Source: Astropecten irregularis
Taxonomy: Eukaryota > Echinodermata > Asteroidea > Paxillosida > Astropectinidae
NCBI GenBank assembly: GCA_963971285.1
Contig: OZ020262.1
Location: forward strand, 7,597,036 to 7,661,035
DNA length: 64,000 nucleotides
Reading direction: 5' to 3'
Shown here piece after piece: positions 47,539 through 60,400 of this stretch. Position 1 is the first letter of the stretch. Each line of letters opens with the position of its first letter. The position numbers and the translations under genes are program-made. The notes beneath the pieces are model-generated. The model was not told where the DNA came from. It made no database searches and saw only the letters and a list, made by a program, of their open reading frames with translations.

Positions 47539-48900
47539 TCTGGTATGGTACACGTTTCTCATTTTCCTGTTGAAAGAAGTCAGAGCACCCTCAAGTGTTA
47601 AACTTTATCAATGAATGAATCGAAACGCAGGCATGCCATGTTATATTTTTGCAGCAAATAGTTATCTTTATGACATATTATAAAACAGATTTAAGGGTTT
47701 GATGGTTGAAGACACAAAAAAGTACATGTTTTGGATTTACGCTGTCAAATGAAATGGCATTACGCCATTGAAGTACGGAAGTACGCAACGCATGTACATG
47801 AACACTTAATTTTATAGACCTGGGAACATTATTTCGTATGGCTGCTTCTAAACATCTGAAGTTGTGTAAACAAAAATCGGCTTCCAACAAAAAATCTAGT
47901 GAATGGTAATTCTAGTCTAAAAGTTCCAGAATACCAGTCTAAGCCAATAGGTGGCGCCACGTGAAACAAGGATGGTTTGTACTCAGGACGACGTCTTACT
48001 TATTTCTTCTATGTACGACTTATTCTGAGACAACGTTTAGGTCTGAGTAATTTTGAATTTCGCCCAATATTATCCCTTTCTTGAACACTCATGTGGTGAG
48101 TAATTCATCTAATGTTTACCGGAGAGAGAACCTCATAATAACTTCATCCGGTTATGTCTTTACGAATTCATGTTTAATGCACATGTATTCTCATGAAGTA
48201 TTACAATTTTATGCAAATTAGGATGAACACTGTAATTGCTCCCACGTGCTCTCACAAGCACTGAGTATACAGTGCTCATCCACGTCGGTGAAGGGCAAGC
48301 CTATTTCCCGACCAAAATCATTTAATACTCATGATTTACTGCGGTACCCGCCTCGATATTGGATTCGATTCACCCTGCAGACCCCAGCTAGCACGGTGAC
48401 CTTGCGGTATGGCCGTCTGCACTAGTATCACACGAATCCCACCTGAGCCAGCATGTGTTTTGTTCACGTGCTCTCACAAGCACTGAGTATGCAGTGCTCA
48501 TCCACGTCGGTGAAGGGCAAGCCTAATTTGCATATTATCCTATTTCCCGACCAAAATCATTTAATATTCAAATTAAGATTTTGTTTATAAGTGACGTAAC
48601 ATTGTAGCATAATATCATACCGCCCATGTATCTGCCGTGAATGTGATGTATACATGGGGCCAGAATAGCCCCAAGTGTACTGACGAATATTCGTCCAACA
48701 GCCATATTGGCCAATTAAATTGCATAAATGTCAAAAAGAAGTAACAATGGCACACTCACCATTTTAAACTTTTGGCAAATTGGCACACATTGACTGAAGT
48801 TAATACCTCTAGCCAATGTGCGTCGGCCACACGCATGCAAATCAGTTCAGCGCCCTGGGGTCGATTTCACCAAACTCGTCGTAACTGACTATCAATCATA

Positions 48901-49123
48901 TGGCCTTTACGAAACTAGGCTTGAGGCTAGGCTTGGTACTTATTAATTCACTACCGCCATTTGAGGCCCACAAAATGAAACGGAGGGATAGGACCACATG
49001 ATGAAGCTGGGGAATGGCTCCAGCTTCGCCATGTATCCCAAGCCCTTAATTTCCTTTAGGACACAAAATGGCAGTAGAAAAACAAATGCAAAGCCTAGCC
49101 TCAAGCCCCATTTCGTAAAGGCC
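48901..49123. mobile_element. Inverted-repeat MITE (GGCCTTTACGAAAC ends)
   Basis: ggcctttacgaaactaggct with tgaggctaggctt pairs with aagcctagcctca and agccccatttcgtaaaggcc. It belongs with 21231-21466 by its TTTACGAAAC ends and AGGCT-rich subterminal zones. Confidence 0.72.
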
Positions 49124-50111
49124 CATAGGATGGGTTATCCTTGATAAATAATAACGTAGACATTATATACGGGGGTCATTTTGGCATCGCACACCATGAC
49201 CAGAAGCCGCCGCTGATTGGCTGAGTTAGAATTACATAAACGCAAAATCGTGAAATTTTGTTGGCTTCAAAACGTTGTTCTACATGATTCGGGTTGTAAT
49301 TTTTTTCTTTACGGAGGAAGTTATTTTTCATAGAGGAATGATAATAAGATTTATACATTATAATTAATTTTCATTTGTTTTGTGAAAGACATTATTTTGA
49401 TATTATTTGTGTTTATGACATGCTGTGAATAATAGGTGTATTTTCAAACATTTGTGATAATGTGATATGTATAGGGCTAAGCCAGGTGCACATTAATTGT
49501 ACTCTTTTATATTAGATTTTAAGGAAACAAAAGTATTTGTAATTGGTTGAAACTGAGAAGTTGTATTTTTTTATATTCTGCACATTTGCTGCGTATTCCA
49601 TCAAGGTTTCGTACTTTTCATGGTTGGTATTCAATTTTTCTCGATTTTAAGGGTAATTGTAATTAGTATGCACAATCATTTACATGTATTTCTGATTGAT
49701 TAATAATTAAAGGTACGTCTTGAAATAGTTGGTTAATTTGGGAGAACATTATCATTCACAGGTTGCAGCAATTTAAAGCAAATGTTACATTGAAAACAAG
49801 AAGCGGCATTTAAAATATTGATAAACCAAACGATGTTTTTATTTAAGGATTATAATTAAAGGCTCATCTGGATATAGATCTATTATAAAATCAGAACTGT
49901 GACTGATTCCATGTCCCATTCTTATTAAGTGTCTTGTGTCTTGCAATACACGGGTTTACACTTCGGCAGCCATGTTAGCTTTTGATCGCAACTTCAAAAC
50001 GAGGCACTTTCACGCATGCGCACTTTTCGAAGTGTAATCCGTGTATTATCAAAAACAACAGGCGAAGATCCAGTTAGTCTTAAAACCAGTCTCCTTTTGA
50101 TTTTTTTTTAT

Positions 50112-50270
50112 TGAAAAGCGTAACCAAAAAATTGACTGGATCGGGATTCCAACCAGCGACATCCGGAACACCCTACCGGTACGGTATTCCGGAGGTCGCT
50201 GGTTGAAATCCCGCTCCAGTCAATTTCTTTGTTCAGCTGTGACTTTAAAAATTCAGTCAGTTTCCCTGTT
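50112..50270. repeat. SINE fold-back, two heads inverted
   Basis: gactggatcgggattccaac with cagcgacatccgga pairs with tccggaggtcgctg and gttgaaatcccgctccagtc. Each arm holds a tRNA-like B box. Confidence 0.68.
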
Positions 50271-51005
50271 GTTATTTGATGATTGTTTTAAAGCTTGGCA
50301 ATGTTTATAATTATGCTACATGCCGCGGCCCACTGCAAGTGAATGCACGATGCGGTGAGATAGATTTTAACACCAAAAAGAAGTAAAACCAATTAGGGGC
50401 CGTCCATATAATACGATCACACGAAATTGCGACTTTTTAGCACCCCCCCCCCCCCTGTACGCATGGCGTACGCAGTGGTCCCACCCGAACCCCCCCCCCC
50501 CCCCCCCTGTACGCATACGCATTTCACGTTATGTTTTTCACTTCTCAGTGTACCTTGCTTTAGCATCATTGAAAATGTCACATTATTTTGTACATGTACA
50601 TGTACATTGGGGCCGGTACCAGTGGGACGTCGCTTCCAAATTCTAAATGACCAAAGTTTTATACAAGTACATGTACATGTATTTTACTAGTTTTTATTTT
50701 GTTGAATAAGAAAAAGGGAAGAATGTGGTGCTTTTTTCTCTCTCTTGTCTTTCTTTTTGCACGATATGATCAAATGCACATTTGGGGTTTTAATATAGGC
50801 CCACAACTACATGTACATTGTATTTCACTTGATCTGAATGGAATTTACCAGCAATTATCCACATAACACGTCTAAACATTGCAATAACTTGACAATTTCA
50901 GAAGTGATTGCAACAAAACTTGTTTTTGTCGAGGAAACGAACTCTCGGCCCTTTTCTGTGTGGTGGATTTGGAGTGTCATATTGCAGTCAGCCCGTGTTG
51001 TTTAA

Positions 51006-51375
51006 AGGTAGTATCATACTGGTTTTTGTCAAAGAAATAGGCCTACAGATTCGTTGGCAAACATATCAAGGAAGATACAGTAAAAGTAATATGTGAAAAT
51101 TTCAGTCCAATACGTTACCACTTTTTGAGAAAACAGTGAAAAACGACCACAGTATTTCTTAAGTCTTTTCTCTTTTACTTTTGATCTCTCAAAAGATCAA
51201 AAAGATTTTCGGTCATTGTTTTAATTACTAATACATGTATCTGGATACATACGCCATTTCAGGCGGAAACATTTTAACTGTATGTTTCTACCACCACCAT
51301 CTTCATACCCTGTAAGTTATACGTAAATCTGTGAACATTTCTGTTTTGGTTTCTTACCAAAGTATGATACTACCT
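51006..51375. mobile_element. TTAA-targeting MITE, family A (inverted orientation)
   Basis: TTAA at 51002-51005 and 51376-51379. The ends are aggtagtatcatactggttt and accaaagtatgatactacct. The interior is the reverse complement of the other copies. Confidence 0.82.
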
Positions 51376-53414
51376 TTAACAGGAAAGGGCCCCGGCCGTG
51401 GAATATGAAATACGAGGAAACCAGGAACATAATTATACGTGTATATGCCTACATGTACATGTACGTGTAGGCAGAGCCTCGTGTTGCGCAAGCTTGGGAA
51501 ATACCTTCTTTTCCCTGATACCGAAACTGATGCTATAATACAGGGCATACAAATACAATATTGGTCATTCACTATAACACTCGATCGTGCAACAAGTGCA
51601 CATAATACGGACGGATACTGTTACAAGCAATGCACACTAACTTCCGTTTAATCCATTGCATAGGCACTATTTCCTATAACTGACCCAACTTCATCATCAA
51701 ATTCTCTGCACTTTACTTGTGAAGTTTTGCTCTTTGAAGTCCTGTGCAGCCATTTTTGAACAAGGTGAGTACAGATGTATGTTTAAATATGTACACCGTA
51801 CCGTCGTATAGGCCTATTATTTAGGCTTTTTCTCTGACCGATGTCCGCTATGTGACAAAGTTATAATTACTCCGGGGTTGAATTTGGTGACTCGTGATTT
51901 TGCCGTCAAAATTCGCATAATTAATTCACATGATAGATTTATATTTTAGAACTGTCGGAAACACACAATAGTCTGTAGCTTACATTTGGCCTTATACTAG
52001 TCTACCTGGTCGTAACACGGTAACGGGGTTACTTCAAATGATCACAGAAGATGATCTTAATTACACCGAATCCCGTGATATAACGGACGGTTCATTGACG
52101 GCAATTCCCCCGTTTATACAGGCATGGATCGAGGAATAAAAAACAGGTACGAGTAGCTGAATTACTGCAAGTAAATCAGTGCTATTGCTTGCCGTGTAGT
52201 AGGCCCCTGTACAATTATTACTGTGGGATAACATAAACATAATAATGTCATTGTAAACGGACGTTCTCATTGTTATCCGACATGTAGTTGAACATAAAAA
52301 ATGTTGAGTCTTTTGTCAAGTCCCGCTGCACAATCTTTAACCGGTATACTGTATACGTGCATTTAAAGCTGACGATTCAGTCACACGGAAGTATACATAC
52401 GGTTCTAGCTGGCTCATATTCATCAGTATTTTTCTGTTATATGGGTCCTATATCCATAAAGTGTGTTTAATTCTCGTGTTCCCGTATGCTATACGAAATT
52501 CGCCTCCTTGTAACTATGGGTCATGCATGGTGTGGACATAACCATTTAAAATGTCAACGGCTCCACGAGTGGGAAACTGGGGGACTTCGACGCACAGTAT
52601 ACTGTGTAGTAGGATCAAAAACACTCCCAGCCATATTGGTGCTTGGAAATTACGGTGGGTTTAAAAGGTCATGACAGGGAAAAGTTTTACAGCAAACATG
52701 TGTTTGTTGAGCTAACAACGAATGTGATTTTGACGACAGAACGACAACTTTTGTTGAGGGAACTCCCCAACAAATGTTTATAGTCAAAGAAATTCCCCGA
52801 ACAATTTTGTCAGAGGGAACAATAATTTTTGAATGAGTATTATTATTTTCATATTCAGCCGAGAGCAGAGTACTCTCGCCGTAGCAATGAGTATCGCGAG
52901 AAAGAAGAGCGGTTTCGCGAGAGTTGCGTGAAAGAAGAGACGATCATCTCGACTTCGAACGACTTGCCTTCAAGTCTAGAATGTGGCTACTGGCTAGCTC
53001 GGTGATTAATTTCTGCCCAATTTTAACAAAGAGACAACATAATACTGTCCTTTCAGCAATTCATGTGACAATACAAACCAATGCGTAGGCCTACGGGTAT
53101 ACTCTTTCCCCAAACTGCTATTTTATATGATGCACTGATGAGCATGCATAATATCGATGTATACAGTACGTAAAATGGCTTCACAGTTTTATCAACCGTT
53201 TTGTTTACTGCCCTCATTGGCGGAGTTTTGATGATAGGTCGACCATCCGATTCACGCATAAAAATTATGATGCCACAAGCTCTTATACAAACAGTCGTCA
53301 TTTTTCTCCGACCAGTACGTGTATGAAATATGTAAAAACAAAATAAAATATATATTTAGTGTAGGCTTTTATTTTGACTACAGGGAACAGTTTTATGTGA
53401 ACTGGCACGCCGGC

Positions 53415-53566
53415 CCCCCAAAGAAAAGTGATACAAAGTAAATAAATAAATAAACGAATACACAAATTGATGAAATTACTAAGGCAGTTGGACATTTTGT
53501 CATTAAAAGACAAGTAGATCCATGGTGGATTGGCACAAACAGTTTCGCAAATAATATTTCATTTAA
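53415..53566. repeat. Host-sequence duplicate, left copy (second locus)
   Basis: Contains aagaaaagtgatacaaagta, aataaacgaatacacaaatt, gatgaaatta.taaggcagt and acagtttcgcaaataatatttcatTTAA. It recurs at 53902-54026 across a family A MITE. Confidence 0.82.
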
Positions 53567-53898
53567 AGGTATCATACTTTGGTAAGAGACCAAAACAGAA
53601 ATGTTCCCAGATTTACGTGTAACTTACAGGGTATGAATTTGGTGGTGGTAGAAACATACCGTTAAACTTTTTCCGCCAGAAATTAGTAAAACAACCACCG
53701 GAAATCTTTTTGATCTTTTAAAAGATCAAAATGAAAGAGAAAAGACTTAAGAAATACTGTGGCTGTTGTCACTGTTTTCTAAAAAAAAATGGGCACGTAT
53801 GGGACTGAAATGTTCACAGATGACTTGCTGTATCTGTCGTGATATTTTTGCCCATGAATCTGTATTTCTTTGATAAAAACCAAAGTATAATATTACCT
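53567..53898. mobile_element. TTAA-targeting MITE, family A
   Basis: TTAA at 53563-53566 and 53899-53902. The ends aggtatcatactttggtaag and accaaagtataatattacct carry a small deletion relative to the consensus. It lies between two copies of the same host sequence. Confidence 0.82.
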
Positions 53899-53901
53899 TT
53901 A

Positions 53902-54026
53902 AAGAAAAGTGAAAAAAGTAAATAAATAATGAATACACACATATTGATAAAATGCTTAAGGCTGTTGGAAATGCTGTCTTAAAAAATATCCATGCAAACA
54001 GTTTCGCAAATAACATTTCATTTAAG
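53902..54026. repeat. Host-sequence duplicate, right copy (second locus)
   Basis: Carries aagaaaagtgaaaaaagtaa, gaatacacacatattgataa, aaggctgttgga and aacagtttcgcaaataacat, then ttcatTTAAggtgacc with no MITE. It is shorter than the left copy because of an internal deletion. Confidence 0.8.
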
Positions 54027-54226
54027 GTGACCAGTGGTTTAATACTGCTTTGATGGACTTTAAGCTTCGTGTGCTTCAAATAGAAGCAACCTGGTATGTA
54101 TTATCTATAACCATAATTATCTATCCAAGGCAAGGTTAATTAATGATTATACAATATCATAATGATATTATCGTTTGTGCTTCATTTTGCAGGTATTATA
54201 GTACACGTATTGGCCACTGGTTTATC

Positions 54227-54459
54227 ATGTATATGCCTGTGATGTACAGTTTCTCATTGTCCCTACTCCTGTGCGGTCTCCATGCCGAGGGTCACATGGT
54301 CCGGTATGACCGTTCGGCCGGTCCGAGTGGGTCATCCCCACTGGGCCTTGAGTACGTGAAGAAACCTACCACGCCCAACATCAGTGATATCTTCATTGGG
54401 AGATGTTATGAATACGTGCAATGTGTACAGCAAGACCAGTGTGGTATCAATACATTAAA
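54227..54459 (+). CDS. CD38-like: ADP-ribosyl cyclase exon 1 (signal peptide, Cys-rich start)
   Basis: Encodes MYMPVMYSFSLSLLLCGLHA as probable signal peptide, then a linker and IFIGRCYEYVQCVQQDQCGI. Cys60 corresponds to the first domain cysteine of human CD38; Cys66 and Cys72 are extra. In-frame upstream ATG codons exist, but the acceptor at 54192 makes them unlikely to be used. Ends two bases into a Lys codon. Confidence 0.85.
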
Positions 54460-57400
54460 GTAAGTACAATGCAAACAGTCTCGATCAATTCACATCGTGA
54501 CAATAAAAATACAGATATGGAAAGATTCATTATTGAGATACAAAAAAAAAATCAAAATATGGTACTGTCTTTATGTTGTTTTTTTTGAGAATGTTTCTGT
54601 CGATGACATTTTGAAGTAGTTTTGTATACGACAGAATTGTAAATAAATCTGTATAGATATGTATAGATGGAGTATAGCAAAGTAGCGCTATAATCTTTAG
54701 CGTATAGTCTATACGCACTCGCCATATAACAAGCGAGCGTCTTTCACACGCATGCAGATTTCCTGATTAATTATGCAAGCCAACCCCGCATTGATCTCCA
54801 GGTTTTGACCAATCACGGGGCATCTACTATTGTACCGCATGACGAGTGCATGTATCACATATTGTTTTAGCTGCTGCGAACGTGCGAAATTGACCAATCA
54901 ACGTCTTCCTTCACGATCCAGACGGAAATGTTCTCAAAACAGTTCTGATTGGCTGATGTACCGCGTTGCATAAACTAATTTGCATGCTCGTATAAAATGT
55001 AGGCCTATCAGACGTTCTTACGTAGTGTGGCATGGAGTAGAACGGGTGATACTCAGCTAGACTAGGAGTTGGGAGGGTCTTTGAGAAAATCCTGCTAGGG
55101 TCGAATTGTTAGGCCCTCCTTACTTTATATCATAATTATAAGCATTCATATCAACACCCCAGTGAGCACCAATCACAAAGCTCCTCCGCGGAACAGGATC
55201 CCAAGGAATCACATAAGGACCTCACATCCCTCCTTTCAATCGTCTCCTGATGAGGACTAGAGCAGACTTGTCGAAACGTTGAGACCTAATTGCGAGAAGT
55301 GAGAACGATATAGAAGTGCGAAAGTACGAACAATTCTTACATGGTGTTTCCGCAAACCGATCCACATAATATCAATTGTCACAATGCAAAGCCGCAAATC
55401 TTTCATTTATATGAAGTATGATATAAAATTATATTTATGTTAATAACACAAATTGTGTCGCGTTTTCACTATTTTCTAATTCTCATGACTCAGGTGTCCG
55501 ATTGGGCTCAAATCTTCACAGGTTTATCATTTTATGTACATGCTGGATCAGACAAAGTGCGAGCGCTGCTCTGTGACCTTAACCAATCATGTATTATACC
55601 TTCATGCAGTTTGCAGTAGTCTCTCACTTATTTCTTTGTCAACCTTTTCATTCCATATGATTCAGGGGAACGTGTGACGGGCTATGGGCGACCTTCATGG
55701 ATGCATTTGCCTTTAAGGATCCATGCCAGGCCAGTGAAGACGACTATGATGACGTCATAGAGGCAGCAATGCCTTACATTGAGGCAAATGAGGTAAATGA
55801 GGCTTTAATAACGAGGCTTTACAGCTGAACACTGCAGATAACTTGTTAATATGTGCATTGACATGTTAAAGCCCCTTCCAACTGTTTTCTTTCGTGTTTT
55901 TTTTATCTGAGTGATATATTACAAATGATCATTGATAAATCTTCGTTTTCACAAGTTCACATCTGGGGCCGATGTCATTAACGCTTTGTGGTCACCGCTA
56001 AAGCCCAAATCCATCACTAAACGGAAAACCGATCACTACTTTGCGTATCAATTTTCCGTTTTGGGGCTTTAGCGATGATCGTCAAGCGTTAGTGAAATCG
56101 GTCCCAGATTTCTTACATTGCAATACTCGTTGCAATAAATTTGTATCGCGTTTCTACTGTACAGTATCTTTAGAATAAGATTGGTTTGTTTTGTTTTGTA
56201 AAAAAAAATAGTTTTGAAACTCAGGTATACACTAAAGGTATAATACATGATTGGTAAAGGTCACAGAACAACACTCACACGTTGTCTTATCCACATAGGA
56301 TACTTGTGCAATTTTGAGCTCAATCTGACATCTGAGTCCAGAGAAAATAACGAAAACCGACTACATTGTGAATGATTTCGTATAAAACATAAAGAATGGT
56401 TTTGATCATACCCGAGATCATAACTGTTTTACTTATTTCTGGATCTGCATGGCGAAAATGTTTTAACGGTAATTAACGGTTTCTACCAGTAGCATCTTCA
56501 AATCCTGAAAGTCGTACGTAAATATGTACCTTTAAAAATGAAATTAAAACCTGTAATAGTGCAAATGATCTATTTTCGTAATGTTTTTAAAATTTTCAGT
56601 ATAATTGTCACAACACGTTGTGGGCTTTGTAGGAGATATCGATGATTAGTATGGAGTGATGTAATGATGACGTCATCACTGTACATCTAACTATATGTAT
56701 TCGCATGGGGAAGGGTTCGTGTGAAATTAAAATGGAATTAGACCGTTAGTAGGTCTAGGCATACAAACATAATGAAGCTAAGCAGGGCCTAAAGGCCCGG
56801 TCCCACTGCACTTACGGATGCAAAGAGGATGTAAAACGTAAACAAAATTCTTGCCATCCGTTGGAAGACGCTGTGCATCCGTTGTGTACTCGTTGCATAC
56901 GTGTTTCATACGCTCTATCAGTTGAGCATCCGTTTACTGTGATTTCATCCGCTCAAAGCTTTAAGCAGCACAAAACCTTTAGAACGGATGAACTTTCCGC
57001 CGTGTATGATGCAAATCCGCGATACATACGAGCAATAAACGTTCTATGTCCTTATCATCCATTAAACGTCCGCTGTATCCTCTACGCATCCTCTGGGCAT
57101 CATCGCAACTCACATCCCCTACGGAAAGAGGGAGGAAAGATAAGGTACATGGAACGTCTATACATCGTTAGTAGCACGGAAATAGAAAGGATGTAAGCGT
57201 ATGCATCTCGTATAATTATATATATAAAGTATTTAAAACGGACAAAGCGCTGTCATCCACTTCCATCTGCTTTCATCCGCTAGGCTTCCGATGAACATCC
57301 GTTTAACATCCCCACTACATACTACCCACATCTGTTCTTTTCCGTTCTGTTTTTGCAAATGTTCTCGCAAATTTTGTCCATTTCTGGAGCGGATGAAAAC

Positions 57401-60400
57401 GGATGGAGCCAACCCAAAATGTTGCTCGTCCGCTGTGTCCTTTATGCATACGTTTTGTGTTCATCTGCCAGTGGGACCGGGCCTTAACTGTCGGATTGTT
57501 ATTTTCATTTCAGACTCTGTTCTGGTCTGGTGTTCCGAGGCTTGCTTTGGATAATGGTAGGGTGACCCGGAGGTACACCATTCTTGAAGAATCCTTCACT
57601 GGTTTCTTGGCCAATGAGTTAACGTGGTGCGGTCAGACGTCAGATCCAGGGATCGACTATGTCAACCAATGTCCCTCACGATGTGCCGACGGTGGCAACG
57701 AAACAATGTATACATTCTGGAAAGCCGCATCCAGAGCCGTGAGTTCATTTTTTCATGCTTTCGTGCTTTTTGTCCCCTGATATTTCTCATGTAAGTTGCT
57801 CGCAGTGAATCGAGTCTTTCTGCTGGCTCATTCATATGATTGTATACAAATAATGAATGTTTATGAGTGGAATGGTAAAAATAATTTCATGAGGTGACAG
57901 ATGGACTGTTCCATTTCACGAGGCGAAGCCGAGTGGAATGGAACAGTCCATCTGTCACCGAATGAAATTATTTTTTCCATTCTACGAATGTGAAACATTC
58001 ATTATTTGTTTTATATAACATCTAAGTAGATCTTTGTCATTTGATTTTGATTGGAGGATAACATTTTAAGAGCTAGCGAGACAAAAAAAAGCTTAAAATC
58101 TTGGCAAACTATATTGCTCTTATTACAGTAACGCGCGTTGCACACCAACGCGTACGCGCGCACGCAGTGACAAATAAATGGAACGCCGCTTGACCAATCA
58201 CGTATTAGAGTCCCTGGCGTGCAATGGTACAAATCGGATGGCACCAAAAATGCACGGTGGATGGTACAAATTTCAACGGTTGTGACGTAAGCCATGAATT
58301 GGTCTATTTATCACATATCACGTGACATACAATCCTCCAATCAAATGACAAGGATCTACTAAGGTGTTATATAATGTCAAATATTGTATCATCGTGAAGA
58401 TTGGAGGATAGGGATGTGGGACATCTCACATAAGCATAACAACCTTTTATGCATCTTATTATTCACTATAAACTTGGACATTGGTATAGACACACGATTG
58501 GCATGGGTGCGTGTAATGGGTTTTATGCATCGTAACACTTGTTTTGTACCAATATCTCCTCTTTTTGAAACTGTATTGATAAATATGATATTGATAAATG
58601 TATACACATTTCACGAAAAAGGCCTGTTGTTTACAACATCCTATACTTATGAAAAGACTTGCATTAGTCATAAAGCTTGAATGTTTTCGATTGTTTACGC
58701 TTTCTCGAACAAAACACAAATGTCAGACGAATTAACCTTTTTAAGCTTTGAGATAGTAAATCCTCCAGTACATGGAGCCCCAACCGTGACATTGTTTAAA
58801 TTGCTCTTTCTGTGATCTTCTTGTTCATGTTTAGTTTGCTCGGCAAGCAAAAGGAGTTGTGTCGATAGCATTGAACGGTAGCAGAACCGACGCTTTCAGA
58901 AATACCAGGTATGAATAAAGCCTATGCATAGGTCACCATTTTCTATAAACTCCTCCTAATCCTACACGATGTCCAGTTTACATTTGCCATGTTGTGACAG
59001 CATGAATAAAGCTATACTGAACCATTCATTTGCAGCGCCACGTCCATATTAATTGCCAACCGGGAACCAATTGAGCCACCGATGCAAAGCAAAAACCTTC
59101 AGAAGAGTAATATTTGTAAAGAATGTTTCATAAACATTCAAACTTGGTAGCGCTTAATCGAGGTATAATACATGATTGGTAAAAGTCACAGAATAGCACT
59201 CACACTTTGTCTAATCCAACATGTACATGAAATAACAAACCTGTGGAAATTTAAGCTCAATCGGAAATCCGAGTCACGAGAAAATAGCGAAAACCTGACT
59301 CAATTTGTCTTACAAAACATGAAGAATGGTTTTGATCTTACCCCGAGATCAACACTGTTTTCGGTATTTGTTTTACTAATTGCGGGATAATTCAGCTGGA
59401 AATAAACGGTATGCTTCTACCAGCACCATCTTCATATCATGTTTTACGTTAATCTGTGAATATTTTTTGGGGGTGTGTTACCAATCCAGTACTGTACCTT
59501 CTTTTCAAAGATTTGATTCAAGTCGAACTAAACAATTCAACCATAAGCAATGACAAATACGTTACTGTCTAATGAAATCTCGTCGATGCCACCCGTCAAA
59601 ATGACGATTCTCGCCTAGGGTACTTCGCCGTACATGTATTTATAAGAAGTACCAGTGCGGCTTCAGCACGTTAAATACCAAAAGACTCGTATCGGTGTTT
59701 GCTGCCACCAAGAGGCCAATACACATTAATTGCCCCATTCCTATAATGGGTGCATTCGTTTAGCTAACACGGATCAGCCCTTACTGGGAACGGTCGTGTT
59801 ATACTGCACAAAACATGCGAGAGAATGGGGACGAAGTTGACTGGTGTCGACCCCGGTGAGCTAAACGAATGCACCCAGAGGCATCACGCATTTTGTGGCA
59901 ACCATGGCATGGGCGAATCACAACAACTAACTGCACCCCGTATGCGAATGTTGTGGCAGTCAACCGCTGTTTTAATACATTTAACATTTCAAATGAAGTT
60001 CCTTTTCGTACCGTAAGCAAACACAGATTATCCAGAAAAATCATGCCACATAATTATAAAAAACTCACAAAAACTGTGTGCAGATTTGTATTGTACGATG
60101 TATCAAACGTCATTATGTGCAGAGATAATTATATGTCTTATAATGTGCAAACTTCGCAGATATTTGTGCATTAATTTTGTGATGTTCCTCCTGTGCCACC
60201 ATTCTTTGCTGACTTGCACATGGTATGATTTGTTAATTTCACGATGTGAATGGTGTTAATAATTTAATGTGCGCCCCAGATGTCATGTGTCATGCCGACC
60301 ACCACATTTCACCCTGGGTACGAAACTGCACATTGTTTTTTGTTTGTTGAATATGTATTCGACCGGGCTATGATATAAACGGCCAAAAGGGGGACATTGC

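Larger units (their letters stand above)
47181..54226. other. Intergenic interval between zinc-finger and cyclase genes
   Basis: No supported exon. Several elements are listed separately. A duplicated ~60-bp segment (ctctcacaagcactgagta, gtgctcatccacgtcggtga) at about 48247-48310 and 48470-48535 surrounds the second SINE-like head. Long C runs occur at 50444-50455 and 50491-50506. Confidence 0.45.

Noticed and set aside
57403-57513. Upstream extension of the cyclase exon 3 reading frame (MEPTQNVARP...)
   Set aside because: It lies within the PIF/Harbinger-like element and precedes a good splice acceptor; only 57514 onward matches the family.
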